Shown: one piece after another, positions 1 to 7,792 of the stretch
Numbering within the stretch: the first letter of the stretch is position 1
Layout: every line of letters starts with the position of its first letter
Source: Gammaproteobacteria bacterium
GTDB lineage: Bacteria > Pseudomonadota > Gammaproteobacteria > Arenicellales > CAJQKF01
Reading direction: 5' to 3'
DNA length: 32,466 bases
NCBI GenBank assembly: GCA_030429665.1
Contig: JAUIEZ010000050.1
Span: forward strand, 1-32,466
Notes under the pieces: generated by a model
Seen by the model: the letters and a program-made list of their open reading frames with translations, nothing else
What the model was told of the DNA's origin: nothing
Database searches by the model: none
Made by a program: the position numbers and the translations under genes

Positions 1-251
1 GGATTCTCTGTCTTCTCGATCAACCCGGATTCGATCAGTCCGTTCAGAACACGAGTGATCTGAGCCTTGTCCTGGTTCATCCGCCGGGCGATCAACCGTG
101 CGGTGGTTTCGGGAACCCGACAGATGATTTTCAGTACCCGGATGTGGGTAATCGGAAGTGATATCCGGTGCCGTTGAATGCCGGATCGAAGTTCCCTCTT
201 GTAGGCGTGCATGAGCTGATGAAGGACATCGCTGAGTGTCGAGATATTCAT
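1..251 (-). CDS. MarR-family transcriptional regulator, N-terminal part (cut by window edge)
   Basis: The minus strand from the ATG at 251 reads open to the window edge, giving 83 residues of a winged-helix regulator. Recognisable parts are an N-terminal dimerisation helix (LHQLMHAYKREL), the segment ITHIRVLKIICRVPETTARLIARR, which is the first part of the HTH, and MNQDKAQITRVLNGLIESGLIEK, the recognition helix leading into the wing. This is the usual MarR layout (families are about 140-160 aa), so roughly the last 60 residues lie outside. It is divergent from the ferric-reductase-like gene, with a large inverted repeat between them that includes a plausible promoter for this gene. MarR proteins commonly repress themselves and the divergent neighbour and respond to small phenolics, oxidants or metals. 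Which ligand applies here cannot be seen. Confidence 0.85.
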   Translation of the reverse strand, partial: MNISTLSDVLHQLMHAYKRELRSGIQRHRISLPITHIRVLKIICRVPETTARLIARRMNQDKAQITRVLNGLIESGLIEKTEN

Positions 252-267
252 GATGCGACCGGGATAC

Positions 268-312
268 AGTTGACAATATCAACGATATTCAAAAAAGTTG
301 ATATTGTCAACT
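268..312. promoter_or_regulatory. Paired MarR-type operator / divergent promoter region
   Basis: AGTTGACAATATCAAC at 268-283 and GTTGATATTGTCAACT at 297-312 are exact reverse complements (16 bp arms, 13-bp spacer). Each arm is itself close to the TTGN-rich palindromes bound by MarR dimers, so this may be two operators in opposite orientation. On the minus strand TTGACA (310-305), a 17-bp spacer and TATCGT (287-282) make a good sigma70 promoter for the MarR gene, so a bound repressor would cover it. A forward promoter is less clear. The repeat is seen directly; the operator role is inferred from the adjacent regulator. Confidence 0.75.
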
Positions 313-411
313 ACAATCGTGTTGTCTCGATCCGTGCGGGTTGACCGTCGTCAACAACTGCCGGGCGTTCGTGCGGGAAAATCGGCTTTCACGCCTTGGA
401 GCGTATTCCCC

Positions 412-441
412 ATGAAACATGCAAAGACAATCCGACTGTGA
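412..441 (+). CDS. Possible 9-residue leader peptide overlapping the next start codon
   Basis: ATG at 412 is preceded by GGAG (398-401) at 10 nt and encodes MKHAKTIRL followed by TGA at 439-441. The stop overlaps the GTG start of the flavocytochrome gene (438-440) in the arrangement GTGA. The GTG itself has no good ribosome site, so the peptide could deliver ribosomes to it by translational coupling. It is very short, and the arrangement could be chance. Confidence 0.3.
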   Translation: MKHAKTIRL

Positions 442-1772
442 AAAACATCAAAGGGACCTTTTGGCTGCTGCTGTTGGCAATGACCGCGGCATGGCTTCTG
501 GCGGACACGTTGATCCCCGATCCATTCACCTATTTCTCCTTTCGCGCCGTGTTCATTCAGTATTCGGGAGTGATCGGCGTGGGCATGATGAGCGTCGCGA
601 TGGTGTTGTCGGTACGACCGACGTGGCTGGAACGGCCATTGAACGGACTCGACAAGATGTATCGCCTGCACAAATGGGTGGGGATCACGGGGCTGGTCTT
701 CGCTGTCCTGCACTGGTGGTTGGCGCAGGGCACCAAGTGGATGGTCGGATGGGGTTGGTTGAGCCGTCCGGATCGCAGGCCGCCCACGGACGAATCGGTG
801 TCCCAGTTGGAACAATGGTTGCAAAGTCAGCGCGGGTTGGCGGAATCGCTAGGCGAGTGGGCATTCTACGCGGCAGTGATATTGATTGCCGCGGCATTGA
901 TCAGGTGGATTCCATACCGCTTGTTCAGGAACACCCATAAATGGCTGGCGGTGGTCTACCTGGTTTTGGCTTACCACAGCCTGGTGCTGATCAAGACCGA
1001 GTACTGGTCCCAACCTGTCGGCTGGGTCGTGGCAATCCTGCTGTTATCCGGCTCGGCGTCGGCATTGCTGTCGCTAACTGGCAGGATCGGCCGCAAGCGC
1101 CAGGTGCAGGGTGTTATCGAGTCGATTGATTCACATCCAGGTGTCCGGGTAGTCGAGGGCCGAATCGGGCTTGACGACGGTTGGAAGGGGCACATGCCCG
1201 GTCAGTTCGCCTTCGCCAAATCGAAAAGTGCCGAAGGCGCACATCCCTATACGATTGCCTCGGCATGGAACCCGAATGAGCCCGGCCTGACATTCATCGT
1301 CAAGGAATTGGGCGACTGGACCGGCCAATTGCAGAAATGGTTGAAAGTGGGCATGCCGGTCACCGTGGAAGGGCCCTATGGTTGTTTCGATTTCAATGAT
1401 CAATTACCACGGCAGATTTGGGTAGGTGCCGGCATCGGCATCACGCCATTCATTGCGAAAATGAAGCACCTGGCGCAATACCCGGGAAAGCAGGAAATCG
1501 ATCTGTTCCATGTCACTTCAGACGTTGACGAGGCGGCATTCGATAAGCTCAAGGCCGATGCCAGCGCCGCAAACGTCACGTTGCACTTGATGGTAGCGCC
1601 CAGAGACGGTCGCCTGACCCCCGATCAGATTCGCACCGCCATACCGGAGTGGCGGTCGGCGAGCCTGTGGTTCTGCGGGCCGGCTGCGTTCGGCAATTCC
1701 ATGCGCAAGGATTTCCTGGCGCACGGATTACCGACGGAACATTTTCACCAGGAGTTGTTCGCGATGCGGTAG
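438..1772 (+). CDS. Ferric reductase-like transmembrane flavocytochrome (FAD/NAD-binding oxidoreductase)
   Basis: This 444-residue protein has an N-terminal membrane haem domain and a C-terminal ferredoxin-reductase-type module. In the membrane half, His78 and His92 lie on one helix (HKW...LHW) and His166 and His179 on another (HKW...YHS), the four-ligand pattern expected for two b haems in the ferric reductase/NOX/YedZ superfamily. The soluble half has HPYTIAS (FAD binding), GAGIGITPF (pyridine-nucleotide loop), FCGP and the terminal FHQELFAMR typical of the family. It should move electrons from NAD(P)H through FAD and haem across the membrane; the acceptor (ferric iron, oxygen or a partner protein) is not evident. 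I chose the GTG at 438 because the 14 residues encoded from an upstream TTG (396) are polar and unlike a membrane-protein N-terminus. The gene is probably controlled by the divergent MarR protein. Confidence 0.85.
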   Translation: MKNIKGTFWLLLLAMTAAWLLADTLIPDPFTYFSFRAVFIQYSGVIGVGMMSVAMVLSVRPTWLERPLNGLDKMYRLHKWVGITGLVFAVLHWWLAQGTKWMVGWGWLSRPDRRPPTDESVSQLEQWLQSQRGLAESLGEWAFYAAVILIAAALIRWIPYRLFRNTHKWLAVVYLVLAYHSLVLIKTEYWSQPVGWVVAILLLSGSASALLSLTGRIGRKRQVQGVIESIDSHPGVRVVEGRIGLDDGWKGHMPGQFAFAKSKSAEGAHPYTIASAWNPNEPGLTFIVKELGDWTGQLQKWLKVGMPVTVEGPYGCFDFNDQLPRQIWVGAGIGITPFIAKMKHLAQYPGKQEIDLFHVTSDVDEAAFDKLKADASAANVTLHLMVAPRDGRLTPDQIRTAIPEWRSASLWFCGPAAFGNSMRKDFLAHGLPTEHFHQELFAMR

Positions 1773-3096
1773 CTCGATCAAGTCGGCCGGGAAGTAGTCT
1801 GTTGATAAGAAGGTGCGAGCCACTACGTCGATCGCTGGCAGGATCCGGTGGGTCGGACAGCATCGGTCAAGACGGGAAACGCGGACCGGAAGCGGCATTC
1901 GCTCGTGGCCGATGGCCAGGTACGCAGGTATGTCCCGCGCGACGGGCGTCGCGACTCTATCGATGGTCAGATGCGCGGATGACCCCTTCAGGGCCGATAG
2001 CCGGAGGCATTCGCCGATGTCTCGATTCGTGCCGCCTTGACTGACCGGTCGAAAGCCCCATATATTTTGCGCGGACTGCATCGTCAGGACGTGTAGGTTT
2101 GTTTGGTGCTGGATGCGGTTATCGGCTCCAGTGCAAGTATCGTGACAATTGCGAAGTCGTGGGAGTTTGGACGACCAAGTGATCGGCGGGACTGAGCACG
2201 CCATAAGGGATTTGAGAACCATCGCCAACGACCGGTTTCGGGCCAGCCGTGCCGCGAGCACGAGCGGTCGCGCGCGCAGGAACGGGGCGAGCGCCGTTTT
2301 CGTCGCAGGGCGACGAGCCTGCCCGGGGACGAGGTCAAGCCGCGATACCAATTGCGGCAACGCGCGTTCGTCGTCCAGGGACCAACGCGAACCCCGACAA
2401 CGGGGGCATGCGATCCTACCTTGGCAGTTCCGGACCACTTCCGTGGTATTTGCCGCTCCCTCCGCCCGCGCTTAAACCAGGAATGCCGCATTCAATGATC
2501 TCTCGTCCAGACCAGTCGGCGCCGGGCATTCGTGGTCGGAAGTTCAATGTCGAACATTGTTTGAACATGTTTACAGGGGTTTTCGTGCCTGGCTGCCATG
2601 TTGCGCCCAGGGCTCGCCGCAAGCGCGTCTTCGTAGGAAACGCCAGCGGCCAAGTCGTATCCGGATGTCCGGATGGGCGAAATACGGTGACGGTGCGTCG
2701 ACTCCGTCATCGCTGTCGAAGTCGTTGCATATGGATACGACCCGCGGCCCGTCCTGGAGCAGGCCGGAACCTTCAACCGGTTTCGCGAGTAGACCGACGG
2801 CGTGAAGACGGTTGCGGTTCAGGTGCTCGAAAATGGCGAGAGTCGAATCGTCGCGCCTGATGGTATGGCGTCGAACAAGGCAAGAAAGGATTGCGTCAAA
2901 GCATTCGCGATCGTGAAGACACGAGTCGGATTCCAAAGTGCGGAGGTGATGTAACGGTGTGACATGGTGTTCTGGACCGACCGGCGGCTCGAGGTCGATC
3001 GGATTCGAGCATTATCCCCTTTTTTGTTGGATTCTTCAGTAAACGCCGCTTACTGCGGGTTGGTTTGGTTGTTTGCAAACTCGATCATCAGTAGAC
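1773..3096. other. 1.3-kb stretch with no convincing gene
   Basis: Open frames occur on both strands, but none has a recognisable domain, a good ribosome site and a clean start together. The longest runs antisense into the 3' end of the flavocytochrome gene and looks like a shadow. A forward GTG frame at 2802-2954 gives 50 residues with protein-like composition (starting VKTVAVQVLENGESRIVAPD) but has no Shine-Dalgarno. A strong sigma70-like promoter lies at 2037-2066. A weak terminator-like hairpin (GCTCGA 2987-2992 / TCGAGC 3005-3010) followed by six Ts (3020-3025) lies before the glycosyltransferase gene. The stretch may hold decayed genes, an untranslated RNA, or both. Confidence 0.5.
2037..2066 (+). 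promoter_or_regulatory. Strong sigma70-like promoter without an obvious gene (copy 1)
   Basis: TTGACT (2037-2042), an 18-bp spacer and TATATT (2061-2066) match the sigma70 consensus at 5/6 and 5/6. The same boxes with the same spacing recur at 6389-6418, and parts of the flanking sequence also agree. No start codon with a ribosome site follows closely; the next real gene begins about 1 kb downstream. It could drive a small RNA or a long leader. Confidence 0.5.
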
Positions 3097-4149
3097 ATGC
3101 GTATCGCTCAAGTTGCTCCTTTATATGAAAGTGTTCCACCCAAGTACTATGGTGGAACCGAACGTGTGGTCTCGTACCTGACCGAAGAACTTCAACGTCA
3201 AGGCCACGATGTGACGCTATTCGCGAGCGGAGACTCGGTTTCCTCGGCGCGATTGGTGCCCGTATGCCGGCGCTCGCTGCGCCTCGACATGCACTGCGTG
3301 GATCAGATGGCGCATCATGTCCTCATGTTGGAGCGTGTGTTCCAACATGCAAGGGAGTTCGACGTGATCCACTTTCATGTGGATCATTTGCATTTCCCGC
3401 TCGCGCGCAGGCAGGCCATCAACCACGTAACTACCCTGCACGGGCGCCTCGACATTCCGGATCTCGCGCCGCTTTACCAGGAGTTCCGGGAGATGCCGGT
3501 CGTGTCGATCTCCGATGCCCAGCGCAAACCGCTGGCGTGGGCCAACTGGCAGGCCACGGTGTACCACGGATTGCCGGACGATCTCTACAAGTTCCGCCCC
3601 GAACCAGGCGCGTATTTCGCCTTTCTGGGCCGGATCTCTCCGGAGAAGCGCGTGGATCGCGCCATCGAGATTGCAAAGCGGGTCGGTATGCCACTGAAAA
3701 TCGCGGCGAAAGTGGATCGCGCGGATAATGACTACTTCCAGAATGTCGTTGAGCCGCTCCTGCGCGACCCGCTGGTGGAGTACGTCGGTGAGATCGGCGA
3801 CAGTGAAAAGGGGGAATTCCTTGGCAACGCCTACGCTCTGCTCTTTCCTATCGACTGGCCGGAACCATTCGGACTCGTGATGATCGAAGCAATGGCCTGC
3901 GGTACGCCGATTGTCGCCTATCGTCACGGCTCGGTAGTCGAGGTCATGGAGGAAGGCCGCACGGGGTTCATGGTTACGACGCTTGACGGCGCGGTCGAGG
4001 CGGCACGGCGCATCTCGACAGTGAGTCGACAACGCTGCCGTGAAGTCTTCGAGAAGCGATTCACTGCCCGGCAGATGGCCACAAGCTATGTTCGCGTCTA
4101 CCGGCGACTGACTGGTTGCAACGATGGTTTCCAGTCCCGGGTGGCGTAG
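3097..4149 (+). CDS. GT4-family glycosyltransferase
   Basis: The product is 350 residues with the GT-B fold of family GT4. The N-terminal half has the loop PPKYYGGTERVVSYL (13-27), which binds the acceptor/donor phosphates in this family, and the C-terminal half has FLGRISPEKRVDRAIE (176-191) and the EX7E motif EPFGLVMIE (Glu256, Glu264) that contacts the nucleotide-sugar donor. These enzymes act in the cytoplasm and transfer sugars with retention of configuration; the acceptor cannot be read from sequence. The start is the ATG at 3097, because an upstream TTG adds only a short non-conserved tail and the protein aligns from MRIAQVAPLYE. The next gene begins 5 nt after its stop, so the two form an operon, suggesting work on an alpha-glucan or glucoside pool. 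Confidence 0.88.
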   Translation: MRIAQVAPLYESVPPKYYGGTERVVSYLTEELQRQGHDVTLFASGDSVSSARLVPVCRRSLRLDMHCVDQMAHHVLMLERVFQHAREFDVIHFHVDHLHFPLARRQAINHVTTLHGRLDIPDLAPLYQEFREMPVVSISDAQRKPLAWANWQATVYHGLPDDLYKFRPEPGAYFAFLGRISPEKRVDRAIEIAKRVGMPLKIAAKVDRADNDYFQNVVEPLLRDPLVEYVGEIGDSEKGEFLGNAYALLFPIDWPEPFGLVMIEAMACGTPIVAYRHGSVVEVMEEGRTGFMVTTLDGAVEAARRISTVSRQRCREVFEKRFTARQMATSYVRVYRRLTGCNDGFQSRVA

Positions 4150-4154
4150 GTTCC

Positions 4155-6347
4155 GTGGTCGACGAAATCATTCCCGTCCGGGAGCACTTCTACATTCTGT
4201 CGACTTCCGCTCGCATCGATGATCGCACGCGCGTGTTGAAACATGGCGACACGTTCGCATTGTTCGATCGGTTCGGCGACATCGAAGGCTACGGGACCGG
4301 AGAGGCGGGCGTCTATCATCGGGATACCCGGTTTCTTTCGCAGCTCACCATGAAAGTGGAGGGGGTGCGCCCGCTTTTCTTGAGTTCGTCCGTCAAGGAC
4401 GACAACGCCTTGCTTGCGATCGATGCGACCAACCCGGACATTCAACGGAACGGGGCAGTGACGATTCCCCGCGGTACCGTGCACATCTTCCGCTCCAAGC
4501 TACTCTGGGGACAAACCTGCTACGGTCGAGTCCGGATTCGCAACTACGGCCTGCACGAGGTTCGCCTGAACCTCTCGCTGGATGTCGGTGCCGACTTCGC
4601 GGATATATTCGAAGTGCGAGGTTCTCGGCGAGAGGGGCGAGGCGGACATTTACCGTCGCGGGTGCGGGGAAACGAGATCGTCTATGCTTACAAAGGGGCG
4701 GATCGGCGATTGCGCAGGACGAGAATCGTGTTCGACCCCGTGCCCGAGAGGGTGACCGAAAACATGGCGAGTTACGAGGTTAGTCTCGGGCCGGGGGAGC
4801 AGAGTGCATACCGGTATACGATTGTCTGCGAGATGGATGGCGCGGTCGGCCAAGCCAGTTTACCGCGCCGGGTTGAACAGAACTACGAGGAGGCCGCGAT
4901 CCGGGCCGGCGACGAGCTGCGCAGAGAACGAGCCGAGACAGCCGATATTTTCACGTCGAACGAGCAATTCAATGACTGGTTGAATCGTTCACTAGCCGAC
5001 CTCAACATGATGCGGACGGACACTCCGTATGGTCCCTATCCCTACGCGGGCGTTCCATGGTTTTGTACGGCGTTTGGGCGCGACGGCATCCTCACGGCAC
5101 TCGCGTGCCTGAGCTTCAACTCGACGTTTGCCCGCGGCGTTCTTTCCTATCTCGCGGCGACCCAGGCGGAGACGGTGGACGCTGCACGAGAGGCAGAGCC
5201 GGGCAAGGTGCTGCACGAAACCCGTGATGGCGAGATGGCCTTCGTCGGAGACGTTCCGTTCCACCGCTACTACGGAAGCGTCGATGCAACGCCGCTTTTC
5301 ATTGTCCTGGCCGGGGCGTACTACGCACGCACCGGCGACCGATCGTTTGTCCAGTCGATATGGCCGAACGTCCTACGCGCGTTGGCGTGGATCGATCGGT
5401 ACGGAGACGTGGATAAGGACGGTTTCGTCGAGTATACGGGTAGCTCGTCCGATGGTTTGATCAACCAGGGCTGGAAGGATTCGGACGATGCGGTGTTTCA
5501 TGCCGACGGGTCGATTGCCAAAGGACCCATCGCCCTGTGTGAAGTGCAGGGATATGTCTACGCGGCAAAGCGCGCGGCCGCCGAACTCGCGGCGATGCTC
5601 GGAGACGAGGCCCGGGCGACTGCCCTCGCGGCATCCGCGGACGAGCTGCGCGATCGTTTCAACGCCGTTTTCTGGTGCGACGATATTTCGACCTACGCCC
5701 TGGCTCTGGATGGTGATAAGCGTCCATGTCGTGTGCGTACTTCAAATGCAGGGCATTGTTTGTTTGCCGGAATCGCGACGAAAGAACACGCGTGGCGCGT
5801 CATGACGGCCCTTACCTCAACGGAGTCTTTCTCCGGTTGGGGCGTGCGTACGGTAGCGGCCGGCGAGGCGCGATACAACCCCATGTCCTATCACAACGGG
5901 TCGGTTTGGCCGCACGATAACGCGCTGATCGCAGCCGGCCTGGCGCGTTACGGATTCAAGGAGGAGGCGGCGCGGATTCTCACGGGTCTTTTCGATGCGT
6001 CCCTGTTTTTCGATCTACATCGTCTCCCGGAGTTGTTCTGCGGCTTTCCGCGCCGTCCGGGCGAGTCGCCGACGCTCTATCCCGTTGCCTGTTCGCCGCA
6101 GACCTGGGCGGCGTCGGCGGTGTTCCTGCTGATCGAGAGTTGCCTCGGACTCAAGGTGCGGGGTTTCGAGCGGCGGGTGGTGCTGAACAACCCGTACCTG
6201 CCTCCGTCGTTGAAATATGTCGAGATTCGAAATCTGGGTATCGGCCGGGCACGGTTGGACCTGGTGGCGACTCGCCACGAGGAGGGCGATGTAGGAGTGA
6301 ATGTCACGGACCGCGATGGCGAAGTGGAGGTTATGGTTCTCAAATAG
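4155..6347 (+). CDS. Glycogen debranching enzyme-type amylo-alpha-1,6-glucosidase
   Basis: This 730-residue protein has an N-terminal beta-sandwich of the GDE_N_bis type (about 10-230; VLKHGDTFALFDRFGDI and YHRDTRFLSQL are hallmark strings) and a C-terminal (alpha/alpha)6 barrel related to GDE_C/GH15 enzymes. The barrel carries PYAGVPWFCTAFGRDG (near 300), LINQGWKDSDDAVFHADG and YNPMSYHNGSVWPHDN, the loops that line the sugar-binding cleft. Proteins of this build are annotated as amylo-alpha-1,6-glucosidases acting on alpha-glucans in the cytoplasm, but many in glycosyltransferase operons have no proven substrate. I chose GTG at 4155, giving the conserved beginning VDEIIPVREHFYILSTS; a TTG at 4116 would overlap the preceding gene. 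There is no signal peptide. The pairing with a GT4 enzyme suggests making and trimming of one intracellular glucan or glucoside. Confidence 0.88.
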   Translation: MVDEIIPVREHFYILSTSARIDDRTRVLKHGDTFALFDRFGDIEGYGTGEAGVYHRDTRFLSQLTMKVEGVRPLFLSSSVKDDNALLAIDATNPDIQRNGAVTIPRGTVHIFRSKLLWGQTCYGRVRIRNYGLHEVRLNLSLDVGADFADIFEVRGSRREGRGGHLPSRVRGNEIVYAYKGADRRLRRTRIVFDPVPERVTENMASYEVSLGPGEQSAYRYTIVCEMDGAVGQASLPRRVEQNYEEAAIRAGDELRRERAETADIFTSNEQFNDWLNRSLADLNMMRTDTPYGPYPYAGVPWFCTAFGRDGILTALACLSFNSTFARGVLSYLAATQAETVDAAREAEPGKVLHETRDGEMAFVGDVPFHRYYGSVDATPLFIVLAGAYYARTGDRSFVQSIWPNVLRALAWIDRYGDVDKDGFVEYTGSSSDGLINQGWKDSDDAVFHADGSIAKGPIALCEVQGYVYAAKRAAAELAAMLGDEARATALAASADELRDRFNAVFWCDDISTYALALDGDKRPCRVRTSNAGHCLFAGIATKEHAWRVMTALTSTESFSGWGVRTVAAGEARYNPMSYHNGSVWPHDNALIAAGLARYGFKEEAARILTGLFDASLFFDLHRLPELFCGFPRRPGESPTLYPVACSPQTWAASAVFLLIESCLGLKVRGFERRVVLNNPYLPPSLKYVEIRNLGIGRARLDLVATRHEEGDVGVNVTDRDGEVEVMVLK

Positions 6348-6388
6348 CCACGCTCAGGTGACGGCATCGTTCGTAACGTCGCCGGCTA

Positions 6389-6418
6389 TTGACTGGCCGG
6401 ATGTGAAATTAATATATT
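6389..6418 (+). promoter_or_regulatory. Strong sigma70-like promoter without an obvious gene (copy 2)
   Basis: TTGACT (6389-6394), an 18-bp spacer and TATATT (6413-6418) repeat exactly the boxes and spacing found at 2037-2066. Beyond the boxes both copies share TTGACTG, A or G, CCGG at the left and ATATATTTT at the right. The expected transcript starts near 6425, about 560 nt before the next convincing start codon. Confidence 0.5.
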
Positions 6419-6613
6419 TTCCCGTTGTCCGCGTTGCCAGGATCGGCAGCCGGCTGGTACCGGTTATCTTTTCCAATTCGAACGCGGATTTCGCAACCGT
6501 TATGCAGTTGCCAGGGAATACGCAGCGCAGTGACCAAGGGTACCAAGCACTTCACGAGTTTCAACAAGAGTTGCCGCCAGCACCCGGTTCCGGGCAGATG
6601 GAACCGCGGGTGT

Positions 6614-6650
6614 GCGCATGATCATGCGCGCACGGAGGGTGTCTACACCC
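6614..6650. repeat. Two adjacent palindromes
   Basis: GCGCATGATCATGCGC (6614-6629) is a perfect 16-bp palindrome. Eight bases on, GGGTGT (6637-6642) and ACACCC (6645-6650) form a second perfect inverted repeat with a 2-nt centre. No T-run follows, so neither is a standard terminator. They could be protein-binding sites or RNA structure in a long leader. Confidence 0.5.
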
Positions 6651-6981
6651 GTGATCTCGGTCTCGCGGGGTTGCCTATTGCCGCGTCTAGAAACGATCCT
6701 GCGACTCCCGCCACCTCGCGACCGCCTTGCGCAATAGTCGAAGCGCTCCATTTGTTCAGGTTCGCACGATCGGTCAGGCAAACGCCTTCGTTTCTTCTGG
6801 GTCCCGTTCCATTTAACTCGATGCGTTCGAGGTGTCCCGAATCGGACGCTGCATGGTTGAGAAATCCAACGGAGCCTCGTCAAACGGTTCCGCACCGCGC
6901 CTGGCGATGAGCGTGCCAATTCGGTCGGTCGTTTATCGCGGACGCGACGCGGTAGTCTAGTAAAGCAACGGAGTAAAACGA

Positions 6982-7485
6982 ATGACCGAAAAAAATGCAT
7001 CTCGACGAAAATTACTAAAGGTCTTGACTTCCGGCGGCGGCGTTTACGTCGGAGCGTCGACATTACCGAACACCTGGTGCCGGCCGGTTGTGGAAAGTGT
7101 GTTGCTTCCCGCGCACGCCCAGACGACATCAAGGCCGGGATCGATGCCGGACAGTCCGTATTCGATCACGTGCGAGGTCGACGTGATACCTAGCGAAACG
7201 TTCGATGGGATCTGGAACTGGCGGGTGAATGCCATCGTCACGGGTCCGGGAAATCTCGCGGGTTTCGAGCTGACTATCGTGAGCACTCTGAATGACGGTT
7301 TTGAGATGTTGGATTCTGCGTTGACCGACCCTTTTGGTCGGATTTCGGAGATATATGGGGTGGCGGATGCGTGCAATGGACAAACAAGTGTCGTGGTGGA
7401 TATTGACGCGCAGGATATCGGGGTTGGCACCAGGTGTTCGGCGGACGCAAGTGACTTGGCGGATTCCTGCAATCAGGCTCCTTAG
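6982..7485 (+). CDS. Small exported protein with twin-arginine-like leader (unknown function)
   Basis: This 167-residue protein begins MTEKNASRRKLLKVLTSGGG: a paired arginine followed by a modest hydrophobic stretch, as in Tat signal peptides. The following PNTWCRPVVESVLLPAHAQ resembles a leader ending seen in small secreted proteins of proteobacteria (a tryptophan, PVV, then PAHA just before the mature part), with likely cleavage after AHA near residue 47. The mature part (about 120 aa) is acidic, rich in beta-forming residues and contains Cys at CEVD, ACNG, TRCS and SCNQ, suggesting disulfides in the periplasm or outside the cell. The ribosome site ACGGAG (6968-6973) sits 8 nt before the ATG. 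I do not recognise a domain in the mature region, and neighbours give no firm clue. Confidence 0.7.
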   Translation: MTEKNASRRKLLKVLTSGGGVYVGASTLPNTWCRPVVESVLLPAHAQTTSRPGSMPDSPYSITCEVDVIPSETFDGIWNWRVNAIVTGPGNLAGFELTIVSTLNDGFEMLDSALTDPFGRISEIYGVADACNGQTSVVVDIDAQDIGVGTRCSADASDLADSCNQAP

Positions 7486-7792
7486 CAAAGCCGTAAACGG
7501 AGTGTTGGGGCAATTCGGGATCAAGCCTTGCATGGCGACCTTCGGCAGTTGCTGGTAGGGGGCGCCAGGAATTACATACCGAATTGCGACTTGGGATTGC
7601 GGTGATTCCGGGCGCCGCATCCCGATACCTTGTCTCGGGCATGGTCGCCGGTGACGCCCGTCCAGCGATCGCCAGACGGGCGTGTCGCGGATTGGCGGAA
7701 GGTCGCGACCGCCGAGCGTTTGAGCAACGCAGCGAGATTTCCTTGGCCAGACCCCGTCGTGGTGTTGCCGCGCTCCCGGCGGATTCGTCGGA
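7486..7792. other. Intergenic stretch between convergent genes; inverted repeat inside
   Basis: No gene is supported in these 307 bases. The stretch separates the 3' end of the exported-protein gene from the 3' end of the long minus-strand operon. ACGCCCGTC (7654-7662) and GACGGGCGT (7675-7683) form a perfect 9-bp inverted repeat with a 12-nt loop. It could end transcription from either side, but there is no T-run. Confidence 0.45.

Larger units (their letters stand above)
6348..6981. other. 630-base stretch with no convincing gene; promoter and palindromes inside
   Basis: No frame here has a recognisable domain. A forward frame from a TTG near 6425 is open for about 160 codons but its residues look random. 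The stretch holds the promoter-like element at 6389-6418, a leader similar to the one near 2108, a 16-bp palindrome at 6614-6629 and a second inverted repeat at 6637-6650. A ribosome site for the downstream gene is at 6968-6973. The arrangement is compatible with a long leader of the small exported protein gene, or a separate RNA. Confidence 0.5.

Noticed and set aside
1728-2438. Minus-strand frame with CPRC near its start
   Set aside because: I considered a zinc-ribbon transposase remnant, but only one CxxC is present, no catalytic residues follow and it overlaps the end of the flavocytochrome gene.
7654-7683. Inverted repeat as a firm terminator for the minus-strand operon
   Set aside because: The stem is good but there is no T-run and it lies over 100 nt past the stop, so it is only noted in the gap entry.
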